Position numbers and translations under genes: made by a program
Shown here: positions 45,505 through 58,530 of the stretch, piece after piece
How positions within the stretch are numbered: the first letter of the stretch is position 1
Layout: every line of letters begins with the position of its first letter
Notes under the pieces: generated by a model
What the model was told of the DNA's origin: nothing
Databases searched by the model: none
The model's input: the letters and a program-made list of their open reading frames with translations, nothing else
From: Cycas panzhihuaensis
Taxonomy: Eukaryota > Cycadophyta
Assembly (NCBI GenBank): GCA_023213395.1
Contig: CM041465.1
Span: forward strand, 214,279,741-214,343,740
Direction of reading: 5' to 3'
Length of the DNA: 64,000 nucleotides

Positions 45505-46635
45505 TCACACTAACTATAGATTAGAAGGAATAATAAGTGATAAGACATATAATATCTTAGACTATATATAAATGACCCTATCAATGGTCTACTATTAGGG
45601 CCTTCCTCACTCAATGATGATCAACCCATAAAGGTGAATGGCTTAGGGATGATTGCATATAATTTTGGTGGGACTTATACACTTATAAGTGAATAAAAAA
45701 GAAATAAACTACTCTTAACCTAAAGTGTGGTAGGAGGCCATCACCTTTGGAGTTTAAAACATATCATAGAGTGAATAATCCCTAAGAAGAATGGGTTTGA
45801 GTTCCTAGGATATCAATTCTTAGTCAATAAAACTTATCCTTAGAAAGAGAAGTCTTTATTCTTTAGGAAGAGTAAGCTTATACCTTAGGGATGCCAAATC
45901 TTAATTAACCAAGAATATTTTGCTAGGAGAATGAGTCCTAACTTAGGGGGAATAAATAATATCAAGTACCTATATAAAAACTAGCATGAATTTTGATTAT
46001 ATGAAATTATTAAATAACTAAACTATGCATAAACCATAGATTTAAAGCAAATATATCTACACTAATACATCTATATGCATATGTACTATTCCAACTATTT
46101 CCTTTTTCTCATTTTGTTTTGTTTGCTTAACCTAAAATACCACTAAACCCTACCACATATTATAAAGAAAATTAAGTCCTTTGGATGGACTTATGATTAT
46201 CCCAATTATTATCTTTTTGATCTATTTGTCCTTTATTTCTTGATTAGCAATTCAACTAGATATCACATAAGTAAATTTATTCCTTTTGTTTACTATTCTT
46301 TTGAAAGGAAAAAGAATAGACAAGTAACAAATACATAACCAATGAAGATAAGAAAAGATTGTTTCTAGTTATTTACCTCTTCTATTTTGTGTTTTGGTTA
46401 AAAAAGGTAAGACTATGTAGTAGGAAAATTTTATGAAAAGGAAAAGGTGAAGAATGGTATGCTTTCCACCCTTTTGAAGAACCTTCCAAGTAAGATCACT
46501 AATATTTAAACAAGCCATGAAAGTGTGTCGTAAAAAAAAAGGAGGGAGGGATGGGTAAGCCATAATTCTATAATGAAATCATTTTGAAGTAAAAAGTGCC
46601 AAGTGTTCTAACATTATTCTAATAGCATGTTTACT
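45505..46635. other. Segment present only in D2
   Basis: It replaces 29560-30500 of D1. It is AT-rich with no domain; it may be the distal part of the minus-strand Tat-like LTR, which is intact here and cut in D1. The minus-strand frame 46369-46563 is not recognised. Confidence 0.35.
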
Positions 46636-46639
46636 ACAC

Positions 46640-47665
46640 TTAAAGAATTGTGATATAATACAATATGTGAGGGAGCTTAGAATTCTATAGAAAAGGGTTT
46701 AATACTTCCTTTTAGAGTTATTAAGACAAGACACTCACCTATTTATGGAGAGTTTATTAGCACTAAGGCTATGTGTGTGAAATTCTCCTCAAGATATGAG
46801 TATAAAATTTTAAGCAAAGGATCCGTAACCTTGGAAAGGAGGCTATTAAGCTAAATAAATAATGATTTAAAAATTAAAAAAAGAAAAAGAGCTAACTAAA
46901 TCTTTTACCATAATAATTCACAACATGATCTAAGAACTCATTTATATTTTAATTATGAAATGACAAAAAGAAATTATTAAAAGCTAGTATAAACATGCCA
47001 AAAAAAATCCAATATAAAAAAGTTGGTGGTGGAGATGCCTTAGATTAGTGCTATGGTAGCTCCAAGATGCTCCAAACCAAGCTCTAGAAATTAAAAGATG
47101 TGCCAAAATATCTTGAGGTTGAAAGGATAACCAACATAAACAAATCTTGCATAGAAAGGTGAGAGAAGAAAGAGGCCAAAGGAAGAAAATACTCTAAACT
47201 TGGGTGTGTATGACCCTAAGTCATGAAAACCTTTGAGCAATGGTTTAGTTCTTACTCTAACAATTCATTCCAAGGAAGAAAAAGGGTCATCAAAGCTTGA
47301 GATAAAATTTTAGTAGTACTTCATTGCATAAAACTCAATCTCCTATTTTCTTAATAAATAGAAGGGTATTTATAGGGAAATTAGGAGTGAGAGGTTGGAA
47401 CAAATATGCGAGAGGTTAGTTCATGGTTTATTCAACAAATTGGGTTCGTATTATAGAAGATAACTTATTTTGGTTATAGTTTGTTAACACGCAAATAGTG
47501 AAAACTATTACAAATCTTGAAAACCATGGTTAATTTATAACTAAAACCATGGTTCACTTTAGAAAGCATAGTCTACTTCATAAGTTGTGGTCCACTTCAT
47601 AAATCATAGTCTTCATCTTTAATTATAATTTATTAAGAAGATTGCAGTTTTAGGTAACTCAAACT
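46640..47665 (-). repeat. Tat-like LTR segment in D2
   Basis: It is the counterpart of 30510-31570 with the TATA box at 47367-47376 and the short-repeat region at about 47500-47665. Confidence 0.5.
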
Positions 47666-49814
47666 AAAATTCTCCAGAGTAAGAAAAAAATATGAAAAGT
47701 TTTAGAAACTAAGCCAACTTATCATCCAAAAGCATTAAATAAGGCTAATGAGGAGCTAAATAGAGTAAAATCATCACTCAAAGGTATAAAAAAAAATGAC
47801 TAATTTATAAATCAAGGGCCCATAAAGTCATAAACAAAGAAGGGAAAGAATTAGAGCAATGTCCTAGAGTGAGCTTCAGGTGCCTTAAAAATGCACATGT
47901 TATGATTTATACATCATAGACAATGATTATAATAAGCATAAATATAATCAAATCAAACAATCATCTAATCAACATATTAATCAACAAGTTAATCAATCTA
48001 AATATCTAATCAAACCCTAGTAGTAAATGAAGTAAGGCATAAGACCTAGCTCTATCAAAAGGAGTGAGGTTGATTGGAATAATTTATTTGTTTTGCCTAT
48101 GTATATTACATTTCTCTTAATGATCATATCTCTAATGACATCTCCTATGTATTTTAGAGCGATAATGAAATTGAGTCAACGCACAAAATAGGCATTTATT
48201 TTTCCATTATGATGTCATTCTCTTTTATTACGTTTCACTTATATTTATCTTCTTTTATATTTTTTTTTCTTTGATTCTAAATGTAATTATTGATTCTACC
48301 TATCCCACTGTGTAAATCTCTTTGAGTAGATATGAATTGAGTACTCATTAGTAAAAAATAAATATCATATGAGGAAGTTATGTCTCTTCTATGATTTTCC
48401 CTTATTTTGTGTTAGAGTTTCTCACTTCTTGAGGTTGACATCATAAATAATCCCCAAAAGATAGTATATCTCTCTCAAACATTTACCTCTATATCAATTT
48501 ATATGATCTATTACCTAAATCAACACATTATAGATATATTTTCCTTAGGTTAATTTCATTTTAAGACTTGTTTAGATTCTAAAGCCTAGGATTACCCTCA
48601 TTTTTTATTTGTTTTCACTTAAACAAGGCATAATTTATTTGATTCTTAATATGATTTCACTCTCAACTAGAGGATTTTCACGTGCCATAGTCATTATCAT
48701 CGTGTTTATGTAGTTTCCTAAATCATTTAACTCATGCATTTCTATATATTTTTATTATATAATTGATTTCTACAACATCGCTTTTGTTCTATATAATTTA
48801 ATCTATATACCATATTTATATTCATAATAAAGGTGGTATCATATATTTTATATTGCATATCTATTGATCATCTACCATGATATCATCTTAAAGTTTCTAC
48901 TCTATTTCTATAGTATTTTATGTTTCAGCAATATTCCTTTTAGTGGTATAAATTTTTATTTCTCTCTTTTATTTGAATTTATTAGTTTTTACTTATAAAT
49001 AGTAAATTTTTAAAACTTCATTACATGTCACTCTCATTGAATTTATTTTATGATTGATTATCTCTCTTATTTATTTGGTTTTCTTCTTTTGTTAATCATC
49101 ACTTTAGAAGAATTTCCATGGTGATTTATTCTTATGACTCATATATCTTTTCATCTTTGATGAGGTCCTCTTTGATTCTTTCTTAGATAGAATTGTAGTT
49201 AAGATTTATATTATCTATAATATATAATAGGTGCCTTGGTAGTTTTCCTCTAGTAATATTTTGCAAGAGGAAGAAAATTGGATAAGGAGAAAGTGCATGC
49301 TTACTCATTATCAACTAGAAGAGTCTCTCAAGTAAACGAATTAAATAAAAGTTTTTATTCTTTTCTTGTTTAGTTTTATATATTTCAGTTGATTAATGGT
49401 TATAAATGAAATAATATAAAGAATTTAATTGATATATTTTAAGAGAATATACATAATAAATTGATGTGGTAAAAGAACCTAAAACCCCTTACGAAAGATA
49501 CTTTCCTTAATCCTTATAAATATTCTCATACTATTATATTTTGATATAACTAGAAACCATACATAAACAAATAGTCTTTTATTTCTTATAATGATAGTGT
49601 TCCTTATGTAGTGAGTTTTACTCATTTCTTGTAAGATTTTGTCATGGATCTAGATATTTCCTTATATTAAAAAGTAAGGGCCATACCCAAGTAAACACCT
49701 ACCAATTCTTAGTATACTCATTACTTTAGACACCAAAGGATATAATATTAATTCTTATATTGAAATATATATTAATGATTCGAATTTTTATAATATTCAT
49801 TCTTTACTAAAGAA

Positions 49815-50250
49815 ATAGTAAGTGGTGTAAGATTATTGTTTATAGGATAAAGTTTTGTATTACTTAGTATCATTATGTATACTAGATAGAGATATACAGA
49901 GAAAGATAATAAGGCAAGCTCACTTTTCCAAAGTGGTTGGGAATTTTAAAGCAAGAAAATTTATACATGCTTTGCAATAGTACTTTTATTGGAAGAAAAT
50001 AAAGAAAGATATTATTGGCCATATTAAGTTATATATTATGTACCAAATCATAAAGCTAACAAATATGAAATTAGGACTCTACTAGCCATTGTTAGTTCTA
50101 ATAAGCCTTTGGGTATCTATTTAATCGTCCTTCTTATAAGAACTGCCATGTACTAAGAAAACACATGACTATATCATGGTAGTTGTGGATAAAGTTTCTA
50201 AGATGGCACTTTTAATACTACGTTAAAAGAGAATTACAACTATAGAGGTG
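49815..50250 (+). pseudogene. Ty3/Gypsy integrase N-terminus (fragment 1), D2
   Basis: It is the counterpart of 33715-34150. Readable pieces are YFYWKKIKKDIIGHI (about 49990), NMKLGLY (about 50065) and HDYIMVVVDKVSKMALLIL (about 50165). Both copies end at the same place, so the break predates the block duplication. Confidence 0.65.
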
Positions 50251-52518
50251 TTGGCTAATAAAAGGGTCATGTTCAATACATTAATAAAAGGGTCATTAAT
50301 CATATATTAAAAGGGGTTATTTATACTTATCTTAATATACAGATTAATTAATTTATAAATTGTATTAATATAAGGATTAGTTGAGAATTACTTGGATGGT
50401 TAAACCACCTAACTTGATGTATAAATATTTTATATGAGAGAGGTATTTATGAAGTATGGTATATATGGATTGTTGTGAAAGTTTGATGCATTGATGCAAG
50501 GCTAGTGGCCTCCAATACCCAACCAAATATGTAATCCTTCAAGTTAATGAATGATATTATTATTACTTGTACTTGTGTTCTCTTATCTCTAACTTAACTC
50601 CTCTTATGAAAGTTATGATTATTAACATCCTAATTATAAATGTTGTCTTAGTTAATATTATGATGGTAAATGCAATCTTTAATTAGATGACACATTGGTA
50701 AATAAAATATTGATGTCCTAGATTCAATAATATTTGGAATCATTATTGATACAAGAATTTGAAATGTCTCTACTTGCCTTATAGTTGATTAGATGATAAC
50801 AATAGGATCACAATCACATAGATGAAGACACATTGGAGTAGTGAGTGAAGACCCATTGATGATCAATATTTTACCTACCATTGAAGGAATAATGAAGACT
50901 ATGCTAGATAATTTATTGGTAGTTAAACTTGAAGATATCAACATGGCATATGATAAGTAGTATGCGATGAGCATATTATTCCATATGGAAGAAATTTGTA
51001 AATAATAAAATGTCTCAATACCTCATCAGGTGGAATCCTTTCTAGCTAAAATGCATCAACTATATAGTAATGAGAAATTACCTTGAAGAGGTTCCAATGG
51101 ATCTCGTTACTGAAGATAATCCTATGGAATATGATTTGACCTCACTACTAAATATCAAGTCAATATTAAAGATGAAATGATGAGTATAAGATACTATAAT
51201 ATTAATATTAGTCAATAAAGTATAGGTAGTTTGTCATCTAATATCATCTTAAAGAAAGGATGTTTTAATTTACAATCTAATAACGTTAAGTTCATAAGAT
51301 AAGGAATGTAGTGCTAAGATAAACTAAAGAAGATTAAAGTTGGTGACATGATTTTAATACAACATAAACAAATGAGAACAATATGATGATAAATAATTTT
51401 AATGGGAAATAGCAACATGGTGAATAATTTAAATCAAAACAACAATGTACAAAATAATCCTTCAAGTTACAAAAAAATATAAGTGGATAAGAAAGATACA
51501 AGCTTCTAAATTCTATAATATATATAGAAATTTAAAGAAAATATTATGCCATATGTCTTATTTAAGAGGGACAAAGGAAAATTATACCTTGTTACTATCC
51601 TAGTCCATTCCTTGTTGAACCAAATTTGAGTGGAGTATACTAAGCTCCTAGAAACAATAACTTTCACAAACATCTTACAAAACTTAAGAACATCCATATC
51701 ATAAGGTTATACACTAAAAAATGACTTACTTTAGCATATAGGTTGTATTTTCTTAATGATTAACTCCTTATTTAAGAATTAAGTTCTCAAAGGAAACCAT
51801 AATAACCTCATTATAAGGTTATTACTTTTTTTTCTTAAGTGAAGGGAAATGATTAATCACATGGGACATCAAATATAGGAGAGTGAAACAATAGTGAGTT
51901 TAGAATTACTTCACCCACTAAATGTCCCTGAATAGAAAAGGGTATAGTTAACTATGGATTTAATTGTCAAACTACCTATATTAGAATGAAAGGATTATAT
52001 TTTTATCATGATTGATAGACTTAAAATATGTGCTTATTTTATAGGAAACAATAGTAAGAGTAAGGCTTGTTAATAAGTGATAATTTTCCTCAAGGAAATA
52101 TATTAGTTGCATAATATTTCTAATTTAATTGTAAGCAAATATGACCCAAAATATACTAATAATATTTATAAATAGTTTTCTTCATCAAGTTAGGATCCCT
52201 CCTAGCATGAGCACTACATACCACCTATAAATGGAGGTCATTAAATGGCATTTCAAAGGGTATCTCTAAAAATTTAGATTATATTAATATAAGTAATGGC
52301 ATATATGTCTATGCTTAGACTGGAAGTGATACAATACTAAATATCATACATCCATTAAAAGGACCCTCTTTAAGGAATTATATAGGCATGAACCATCCAA
52401 AATTTTACTTTAGGATTCATTAGAGGGCAAGGTTATAGTAGTAAATCAATAACTACATGAAATAAGGGATATTATAAAAACACTAAAAGAAAGGTTAGAT
52501 GAAGCTAGGAATAGAATG

Positions 52519-52771
52519 TTATCCACATATACAGAGAAGGGAATGGGGTGGCTAATAGTCTAGCTAATTGGGGAGTTCAACACAAAAGGAATGAGAACTA
52601 GAATAATGATTTACCTGAAGAGATAATGGGTCTGGATTGTGCAAAAGCTAGGCTGTGGGCTTGTCATGACCATTATGAGTAGCCATCTTAGCAGATTTTA
52701 TATAGGGGTTGGATCCCCTTTTAATCCCAATATTTATTTACACCATATCAAAAAAAAAAAAAAAAAAAAAA
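52519..52771 (+). mobile_element. 5'-truncated L1-type LINE with poly(A) tail
   Basis: CTAGGAATAGAATG at 52505-52518 and 52772-52785 is a 14-bp target duplication, and D1 (about 39228) shows the single uninterrupted site. The insert ends in 22 A (52750-52771). It is a young insertion judged by the clean tail and exact duplication, and it postdates the block duplication. Only the last 253 bp are present, as is usual for truncated reverse transcription from the 3' end. Confidence 0.9.
52521..52682 (+). pseudogene. LINE ORF2 C-terminus, end of RNase H domain
   Basis: The frame reads IHIYREGNGVANSLANWGVQ and, after one TAG, a short tail ending LWACHDHYE at a TAG stop (52680-52682). The histidine, REGN and ALAN-type motif is the end of the RNase H domain of plant L1 elements. 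The LINE is truncated just upstream of this motif. Confidence 0.8.
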
Positions 52772-53262
52772 CTAGGAATAGAATGAAAACACAAGTTGGT
52801 AATCATTACTTAGAAAGAAAATTATAAGCAAATGAGTGTATGTACCATTTCCTTTCTACCAAACTTTCATATAAATTAAGAATGGACAAAAGATATCTCT
52901 AAGATTTGATGGTCCATTCAAGTGACACACAAGATATGCAAGGTATCTTATGCCTTGGACCTTCTAACCTGAGCTTAAATTCATAATGAATTTTAATTCT
53001 TATAGCTAAAGTAGTATGTGGATAGTTAAATCCACCTAATCACACATTACCCTAACTAAATTATTAAGGGGAATTAATTAGGATACCAAAATAAATTATA
53101 TGATAGTGGATTAGGAAACTTCAAAATAGGAAGATCCATAAATACTTGATCAAATAAAAGGATATTCCAAAGGAGGATTCTACTTAGGAAAATTTAGAGA
53201 TTTTCAAATAGTGCATATAATAGCTTCATGGATGCCATAGTTTTTTAGGAAGGGGCAAAACA

Positions 53263-53835
53263 TTATGAAGTTATATAAGGGCTTCTAGAAGATCATAAAA
53301 ACCATAAGTAAATTTAGAAGGAAGCTATTTATAACTTTACTAGAAAATTATTAATAACTTCATAAGGAAGTATGGAAAGTTCTAGACTTGTATATAAAAT
53401 TATAAATAAGATGATTGATGAATGTAAATGTTAGATTTTAGAATTAAAATTACATTATTCTCTATGTTTTGCATATTCATATGTGTCTGCATTATGCCCA
53501 TTTCATTTCTTAGAATGTGTGGTCCTAGTAAACTCGATGTGTCTTTCGATGCAAATAAAAATGCCAAAAGAATGACTTGGGTTTCATTGTTTTAATGTGA
53601 ATTAGGAAGGTATGTGCATTTTTAACCTCTTTAGAAATGTGATAAGTGCACATGCATGAGGTTGGAACCTTTTAAAACACGTATACTATTTATCACACAT
53701 AAGTGTAAATGAGGTTATAACTCAAATACAAATATGAACAAAATAATAACTCAACTCATCCTCATTTCTTTTCTTAGCAATATGGATTAATGAGTATATG
53801 CATCCACAAGCTTCATTAAAAAATGCATGATGAAT
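53263..53835 (+). repeat. 3' sequence of Ty3 fragment 2, possible LTR, D2
   Basis: It is the copy of 39726-40303, following AGGAAGGGGCAAAACAT. It carries the empty site of the Copia-type insertion at 40309 near 53835. Confidence 0.45.
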
Positions 53836-55958
53836 TCTAACCCTTAATCCTCTAATGAGGTATATCGCAAACTTTCATTCTTTAATTAAAAAGCACACCC
53901 ATATTTTTCTCAATTCCTTCTTTTTTTTTCCTTCTTATTTTAAATCCAATATTCACTCCAAATAAATGCTCAGAATGAATGAAACAAAGACTTCTACATG
54001 TATGAGATTTGAACTTCATTCCTTCAAATTCTATTATAATTACTCTTTTTAATCAAAGACTCAAAGAAAGCATATGCATGAAGAAATAAGAAAAATGAAA
54101 TGGAAAGTAATTCAAAGGAATGCCCAAGAAGATTTGACTATGTGATATTTTGAATGATTCTTTATAAATCATGAAACATTATCATCATATTCAATCATTC
54201 AATGTGTATTTAATTGACTAAAAAGGAAAATAAGAATGTATTTTCATCCTTATTAAAACATTTATTGAGATTATATTAAGGCGTTCCTTCAAAGGAATAA
54301 TAACATATGTATTAGAATGAGTATTAAGGCAATAAATAAACATGTGTTGAAATATATATTAAATCATGGATAAACAAATGTTAAAACATTTGTTAAATGT
54401 ATTAGAATACTTCTTAGTAAGTACATTTAATTCTCTACTTAATCATTGAAGTCTATGCCAAGATTCCTTCTAAAAAATACATCCAAATAGTTGTTAAAGC
54501 CTCTTAAAAATTAATCATTTAATGAGTATTTATTTATTCACTTGAAATATATTTATATTCACATTGAATCCTCAAAACTTGAGATCATTATTATTTTAAC
54601 AAATATTATTTTTCTTTAAATTACACCCTATGTTATCATTATTATTATTATTTATGAATAATTATAAGACAAGCCTACTATCAGACTCCGTGAACTATAT
54701 ATCAAAATTAAATTAAATAAGGATGAAGGTACAAAGAGGATAAGGGACAATAGAGACAAAAAATGAATTGGAATGTAGTAGAGTTGTTTATATATGGAGA
54801 TCATTTTAGATGGTGTAAGTAGAGGAGGTTTCAATGATGGGCACCATGGAATGTTAGAGTTTTCTATGGGAGCCTACTACTTATAGCCCTATGTTTGAAG
54901 CTAGTTTGTTGGCTTTATACAAATCACAATAGGGAAAATAAGGTGATTAGTTTAAAGAGAAAGCATTTTCAAATAACTCCTAAGAAGGAGTATTTACCCA
55001 CTTGTGAGTGTATTCTAAACTAAGGAAATAATATCAATATAAGAGAAAAATTTTCACATGCATAAAAAACCTAAAATAGATCTAAGTCTAACAACAAAAC
55101 AAACCTAAATACAACAACTAGGATGCATTTTTCATTTACATGAAAACATTATACACTATGCATGCAAGTAAAGATAAGAAAGAATATAAGAGGTAAGGGA
55201 GATCTAGGTACCTAAGTTGTACTTACAGTTATCCTACTACTTACTCCACTTCTTTTTCTACCAATTTAGGTATGCTCAATAGAATATAAAAGAGTAAAGA
55301 GTTAGATAATCATGTAGTTACAAACTCAAACCTAGGACCCATTAAGCCAAATCTTATAAGATGAAGATTTTTCTTTTCTTCTATATGCAAGTGTAATAAG
55401 AAAGTAATCAAAGTAAACAAGTGAAGAACCAAAAGATAATTCACTTTGCTTCCTTTCTCTTGTTTCACCTTTTCTAATAAATATTGAGATCAAAGAAAGA
55501 GACATGTAATTGATGATAAATTTTGTGATAAAATGGCTCCACTTTCTTGGTGTCCCTCTTTGTGCTGAAATTGAGTTCAATGGTAGAAGAAACAAAAGAC
55601 AAGTATTGTAATAATAGATAAAAAAAATATAATATCTCTTACATACAATCCTTCAAGCAATTCAAAATGATCCCCAACTAGCATATAACTTGAAAATAAC
55701 CTTTACATGCAAGAAAACAATTAGATCATTCAACAACTTTCTCTCTAATTTCTAATTCTACCTCCTCTCATGAGTCTAAGAATCAATATACCAACCCTTT
55801 GAAGGGTCAAACTTATTAAGAATCATGAGAAAGAGAGAATTAATTTAGTGAAATCACTCAAATAAAATGATTAAAACACTTCTAACAATCAAAACATACC
55901 ATCTAATCATGTAATTTTAAAGATGATGAGAGTTAAAAATAAGAACAAAGAAAACTTC

Positions 55959-55961
<3 letters not shown>

Positions 55962-55990
<29 letters not shown>
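55962..55990. repeat. (CA)n microsatellite
   Basis: Fourteen to fifteen AC dinucleotides without interruption. Confidence 0.95.
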
Positions 55991-55994
<4 letters not shown>

Positions 55995-56739
55995 TCTCAA
56001 TCAATAAGAATTTTACCTTGATAATGATTGAAACTAGTAGTAGTTACCTCAGAATGGTGTTATATTTCTACCCAATCTTTACCATCAAGTCCTCAAGGCC
56101 ATAAGCGTGACAAAAGTGATGATAAAAGTATCAATATAGGTGGTGAACCACATAAGTGAAAGGAGTAGAAGCTATAAAAGATAGATTTCAGTGGATGAAT
56201 GAGCATGTAGACCTAAGAACTAAGTAGGATATAAGGTAAATGTAGCCCATTATTCCTCATAGTAGGATTAACAAGATCTTATAAGGATAAATCCTTAATA
56301 AAATCTAAAACAATATAGAAAAGACAAGTCAAATCTCATAAAAAACTTGGTAATCTTAATGGCAAAAACTCACTTGAGGAAGAATACACATAGATAAACT
56401 CTTAAAACTTAGTTAAAATAGACTCATACTAGCCTACTCCACTACTACTGGATTACTAATATATGCTATGAGATACCCAAATTATGCCCTCTCTCTACCC
56501 TCCTCCTTTATATGACTGAGTTAATCCTAAATAGAAAATCATACCATGACTTTTGTCCATGATCTGGTTGATTTCAAATAAGATTTTTTCATAGATAAGG
56601 TTGACAGGTAGTTTGAGAGGATAAGTGAGTGAGTTCCTATAGATTTGGGCAATAAAAACTGAGAGAAAATATAATTAATATTTCTATTTTTAAAAATTTA
56701 TCTATAATATAGTGAAAAACATGAGTCATATTTTATGAA

Positions 56740-56945
56740 AAATGAAAAATGTAGCTTCCTTAATGAAACATGACCAATTGCAACCAATAAAAAATATGAG
56801 CTTCTTAATAAAATGTGAACAATTATGACTAATGAAAAATGTGAGCTTCTTAATAAAATGCAATCAATTACAACCCAAAAAAATGAGCTTCTTAATAGAA
56901 TGCGACCAGGTATGACTAAGTCACATTTTATTAAGAAGGTCCCAT
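56740..56945 (-). repeat. Tandem repeat, unit about 45 bp, four copies, with inverted end
   Basis: Units carry GAGCTTCTTAATAAAATG and a CAATTACAACCAAT-type spacer. The last bases CACATTTTATTAAGAAGG (about 56921-56938) are the inverse of the unit, so the array can fold back on itself. Confidence 0.85.
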
Positions 56946-57764
56946 TTTTGGGCCAACTGAAAACATGACTAATGGGAAATAGATCAAAACTCTTAAAACT
57001 AAATTTTTTCTTAAATAAAATCAGTCTATAATGGATTATTAAGTTTAAGAATTAACTGATGAATCCAAAATTAGTAAAACTCAACACTAGAAATGGAACT
57101 AAGCATGTTAAACATATCAATTAAGATAAGTTGAAGTAACATCAAATAGAAAGTAGGGTAATAATTAGAGTATTTAAATGAGATGGTTTTAAATTGGGAA
57201 GAAAACAAAACATGTCTAATAGTATCAATCATTGACAAGTAGATAATCATCATCATATCTAATCAATAATTCCATCATCATATCATAGTCTAAAGTGACA
57301 AAACAAAAGATCAAACACATACAATCATGACTAAACTATGAAATGATGAATCAAAAACCAATCAATGATTCCAAAGAATACCAAATACATATTCAAATAC
57401 ACACATTAGATCCAATCATTAAATAATATATGGTGAATGATCTAGTGATGAACCTAATTGAGTGAAAGGGCCCAATTTTAGTAAACATTTGTACCCTTGT
57501 CACCATAAGCTCTTACTTTGGGATGAAAGTAGAATGGTGAATAGTGGTAACATGGAATTAAGATTTAATATATTTTTTATGTTGAAATAAAAGTGAAACT
57601 TGAATGATAGAATCATATATAATGGAATAAAGATGAAAAACTACTTTTATTAGAACCAACTCTAATGAAACTAGGAAAAACATGACTAAATTATACTATC
57701 AAACTTGATCATTGATGATATTAGATCACCTATTGAATTAATGAGGCTTTAAAATTGTGAGTGT

Positions 57765-58075
57765 TGCCATAGTTTAACTTCATTAGAAATGCTTCAAAAT
57801 GGGGTCCAATACAAGAGCATACCAGGGAGAGACTACCATAGTTTAAGCTCATTAGCGGGTGAGTTTTTAAAGCTAAGAGACTACCATAGTTTAGGCTCAT
57901 TAGTAGGTGAATTTTTAAACCATAAGACTACCGTAGTTTAAACTCATTAGTAGATGGAATTTTAGAGTATAAAAGTACTATGGTTTAAGCTCATTAGTAG
58001 ATGATTTTTTGAAGCTTAATGACTACCATAGTTTAAGCTCATAGTAGGTGTCTTTTCAAAGTGTAGTAGTTTATA
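57765..58075 (-). repeat. Tandem repeat, unit about 46-48 bp, six or seven copies
   Basis: Each unit carries TACCATAGTTTAAGCTCATTAG with a variable spacer; copies start near 57765, 57834, 57883, 57928, 57976 and 58022, with a partial one at about 58065. Confidence 0.9.
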
Positions 58076-58186
58076 CCCATTTTAGAGAAGTGCCCCCAAC
58101 TTTGAATAAGAAGGTTATGAGTGACAGTATTCTAGGATATAAGAGACTAAAGAGTCTACTTCAATATTATGATTATATGAGATAGA

Positions 58187-58530
58187 CTATATAGTAACTA
58201 ATGAGAAAGAAGACAATAATAACAAAGTCAAATGATAAAGGGAATGTAGTTGAGGAGAATAAACATGATATATATCAACTAGTTGATAGACTATGACTTG
58301 AGAATTATAATACAACTCAATAAATACATGGTGAAAGTGTAATAACTTTGCCAAAGATCTTATGATTGCTATATACTTGGCCTCATTATTAATTTCTTGA
58401 GGTAAAAATATATTGGAAGAAGTTAAAAAAAAGATTACATAAGTGATCATGTATTACCCATGTAATGATGGATGATCCTTGATTACCCTTATTAACTCCA
58501 TCAGTATGTATACTCAATGCCATGGTAAAA
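58187..58530 (-). pseudogene. Additional RNase H domain of the Tat-like element
   Basis: The minus strand reads MALSIHTDGVNKGNQGSS (about 58525), then INNEAKYIAIIRSLAKLL and YYNSQVIVYQLVDIYHVYSP (58260-58400). The first aspartate in HTDG and the glutamate in NNEAKY are kept; the third acidic residue reads N in YYNSQ. The pattern NNEA followed by a DSQ-like motif is typical of the extra RNase H carried by Tat/Ogre-lineage Ty3 elements. One frameshift lies near 58440. It sits downstream of the integrase end and next to the 3' LTR. Confidence 0.7.

Larger units (their letters stand above)
51480..53262 (+). pseudogene. Ty3/Gypsy RNase H tail, integrase and chromodomain-like tail (fragment 2), D2
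   Basis: It is the counterpart of 38160-39725, enlarged by the LINE at 52519-52771. The first catalytic aspartate survives here (MIDRL, about 51995) and the second is in VSKYDPKYTNNIYK (about 52130). The chromodomain-like piece is near 53110-53190. The segment lies between the same non-coding flanks as in D1. Confidence 0.75.
45213..54902. repeat. Duplicated block D, copy D2
   Basis: It is the second copy of 29266-44897, about 9.7 kb, with a LINE insertion at 52519-52771 absent from D1. It starts 315 bp after D1 ends. The right end is replaced abruptly by the Tat-like LTR region. Confidence 0.85.
54903..58130 (-). repeat. 3' LTR region of a Tat/Ogre-like element (boundaries approximate)
   Basis: Reading the minus strand from 58130 there are two arrays of short tandem repeats, a promoter-like ATATAAAGGAGG (56501-56515), then a 450-bp stretch ending ATATAACACCATTCTGAGG (about 56045-56065). 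This end resembles ATAACAT-ATCTAAGGCACCTC of the D1, D2 and 11-kb LTR segments. The RNase H remnant ends directly beside it. No second LTR is in the window, so both ends are guesses. A (CA)n run lies at 55962-55990. Confidence 0.45.

Noticed and set aside
29266-54902. D1 and D2 as the two LTRs of one giant element
   Set aside because: Each copy contains its own nested LTR element parts in both orientations, only 315 bp lie between them, and there is no primer site or purine tract at their borders.
56740-58075. Regularly spaced repeats as a CRISPR-like array
   Set aside because: The spacers are themselves similar, there are no adjacent cas genes, and the setting is plant LTR sequence.
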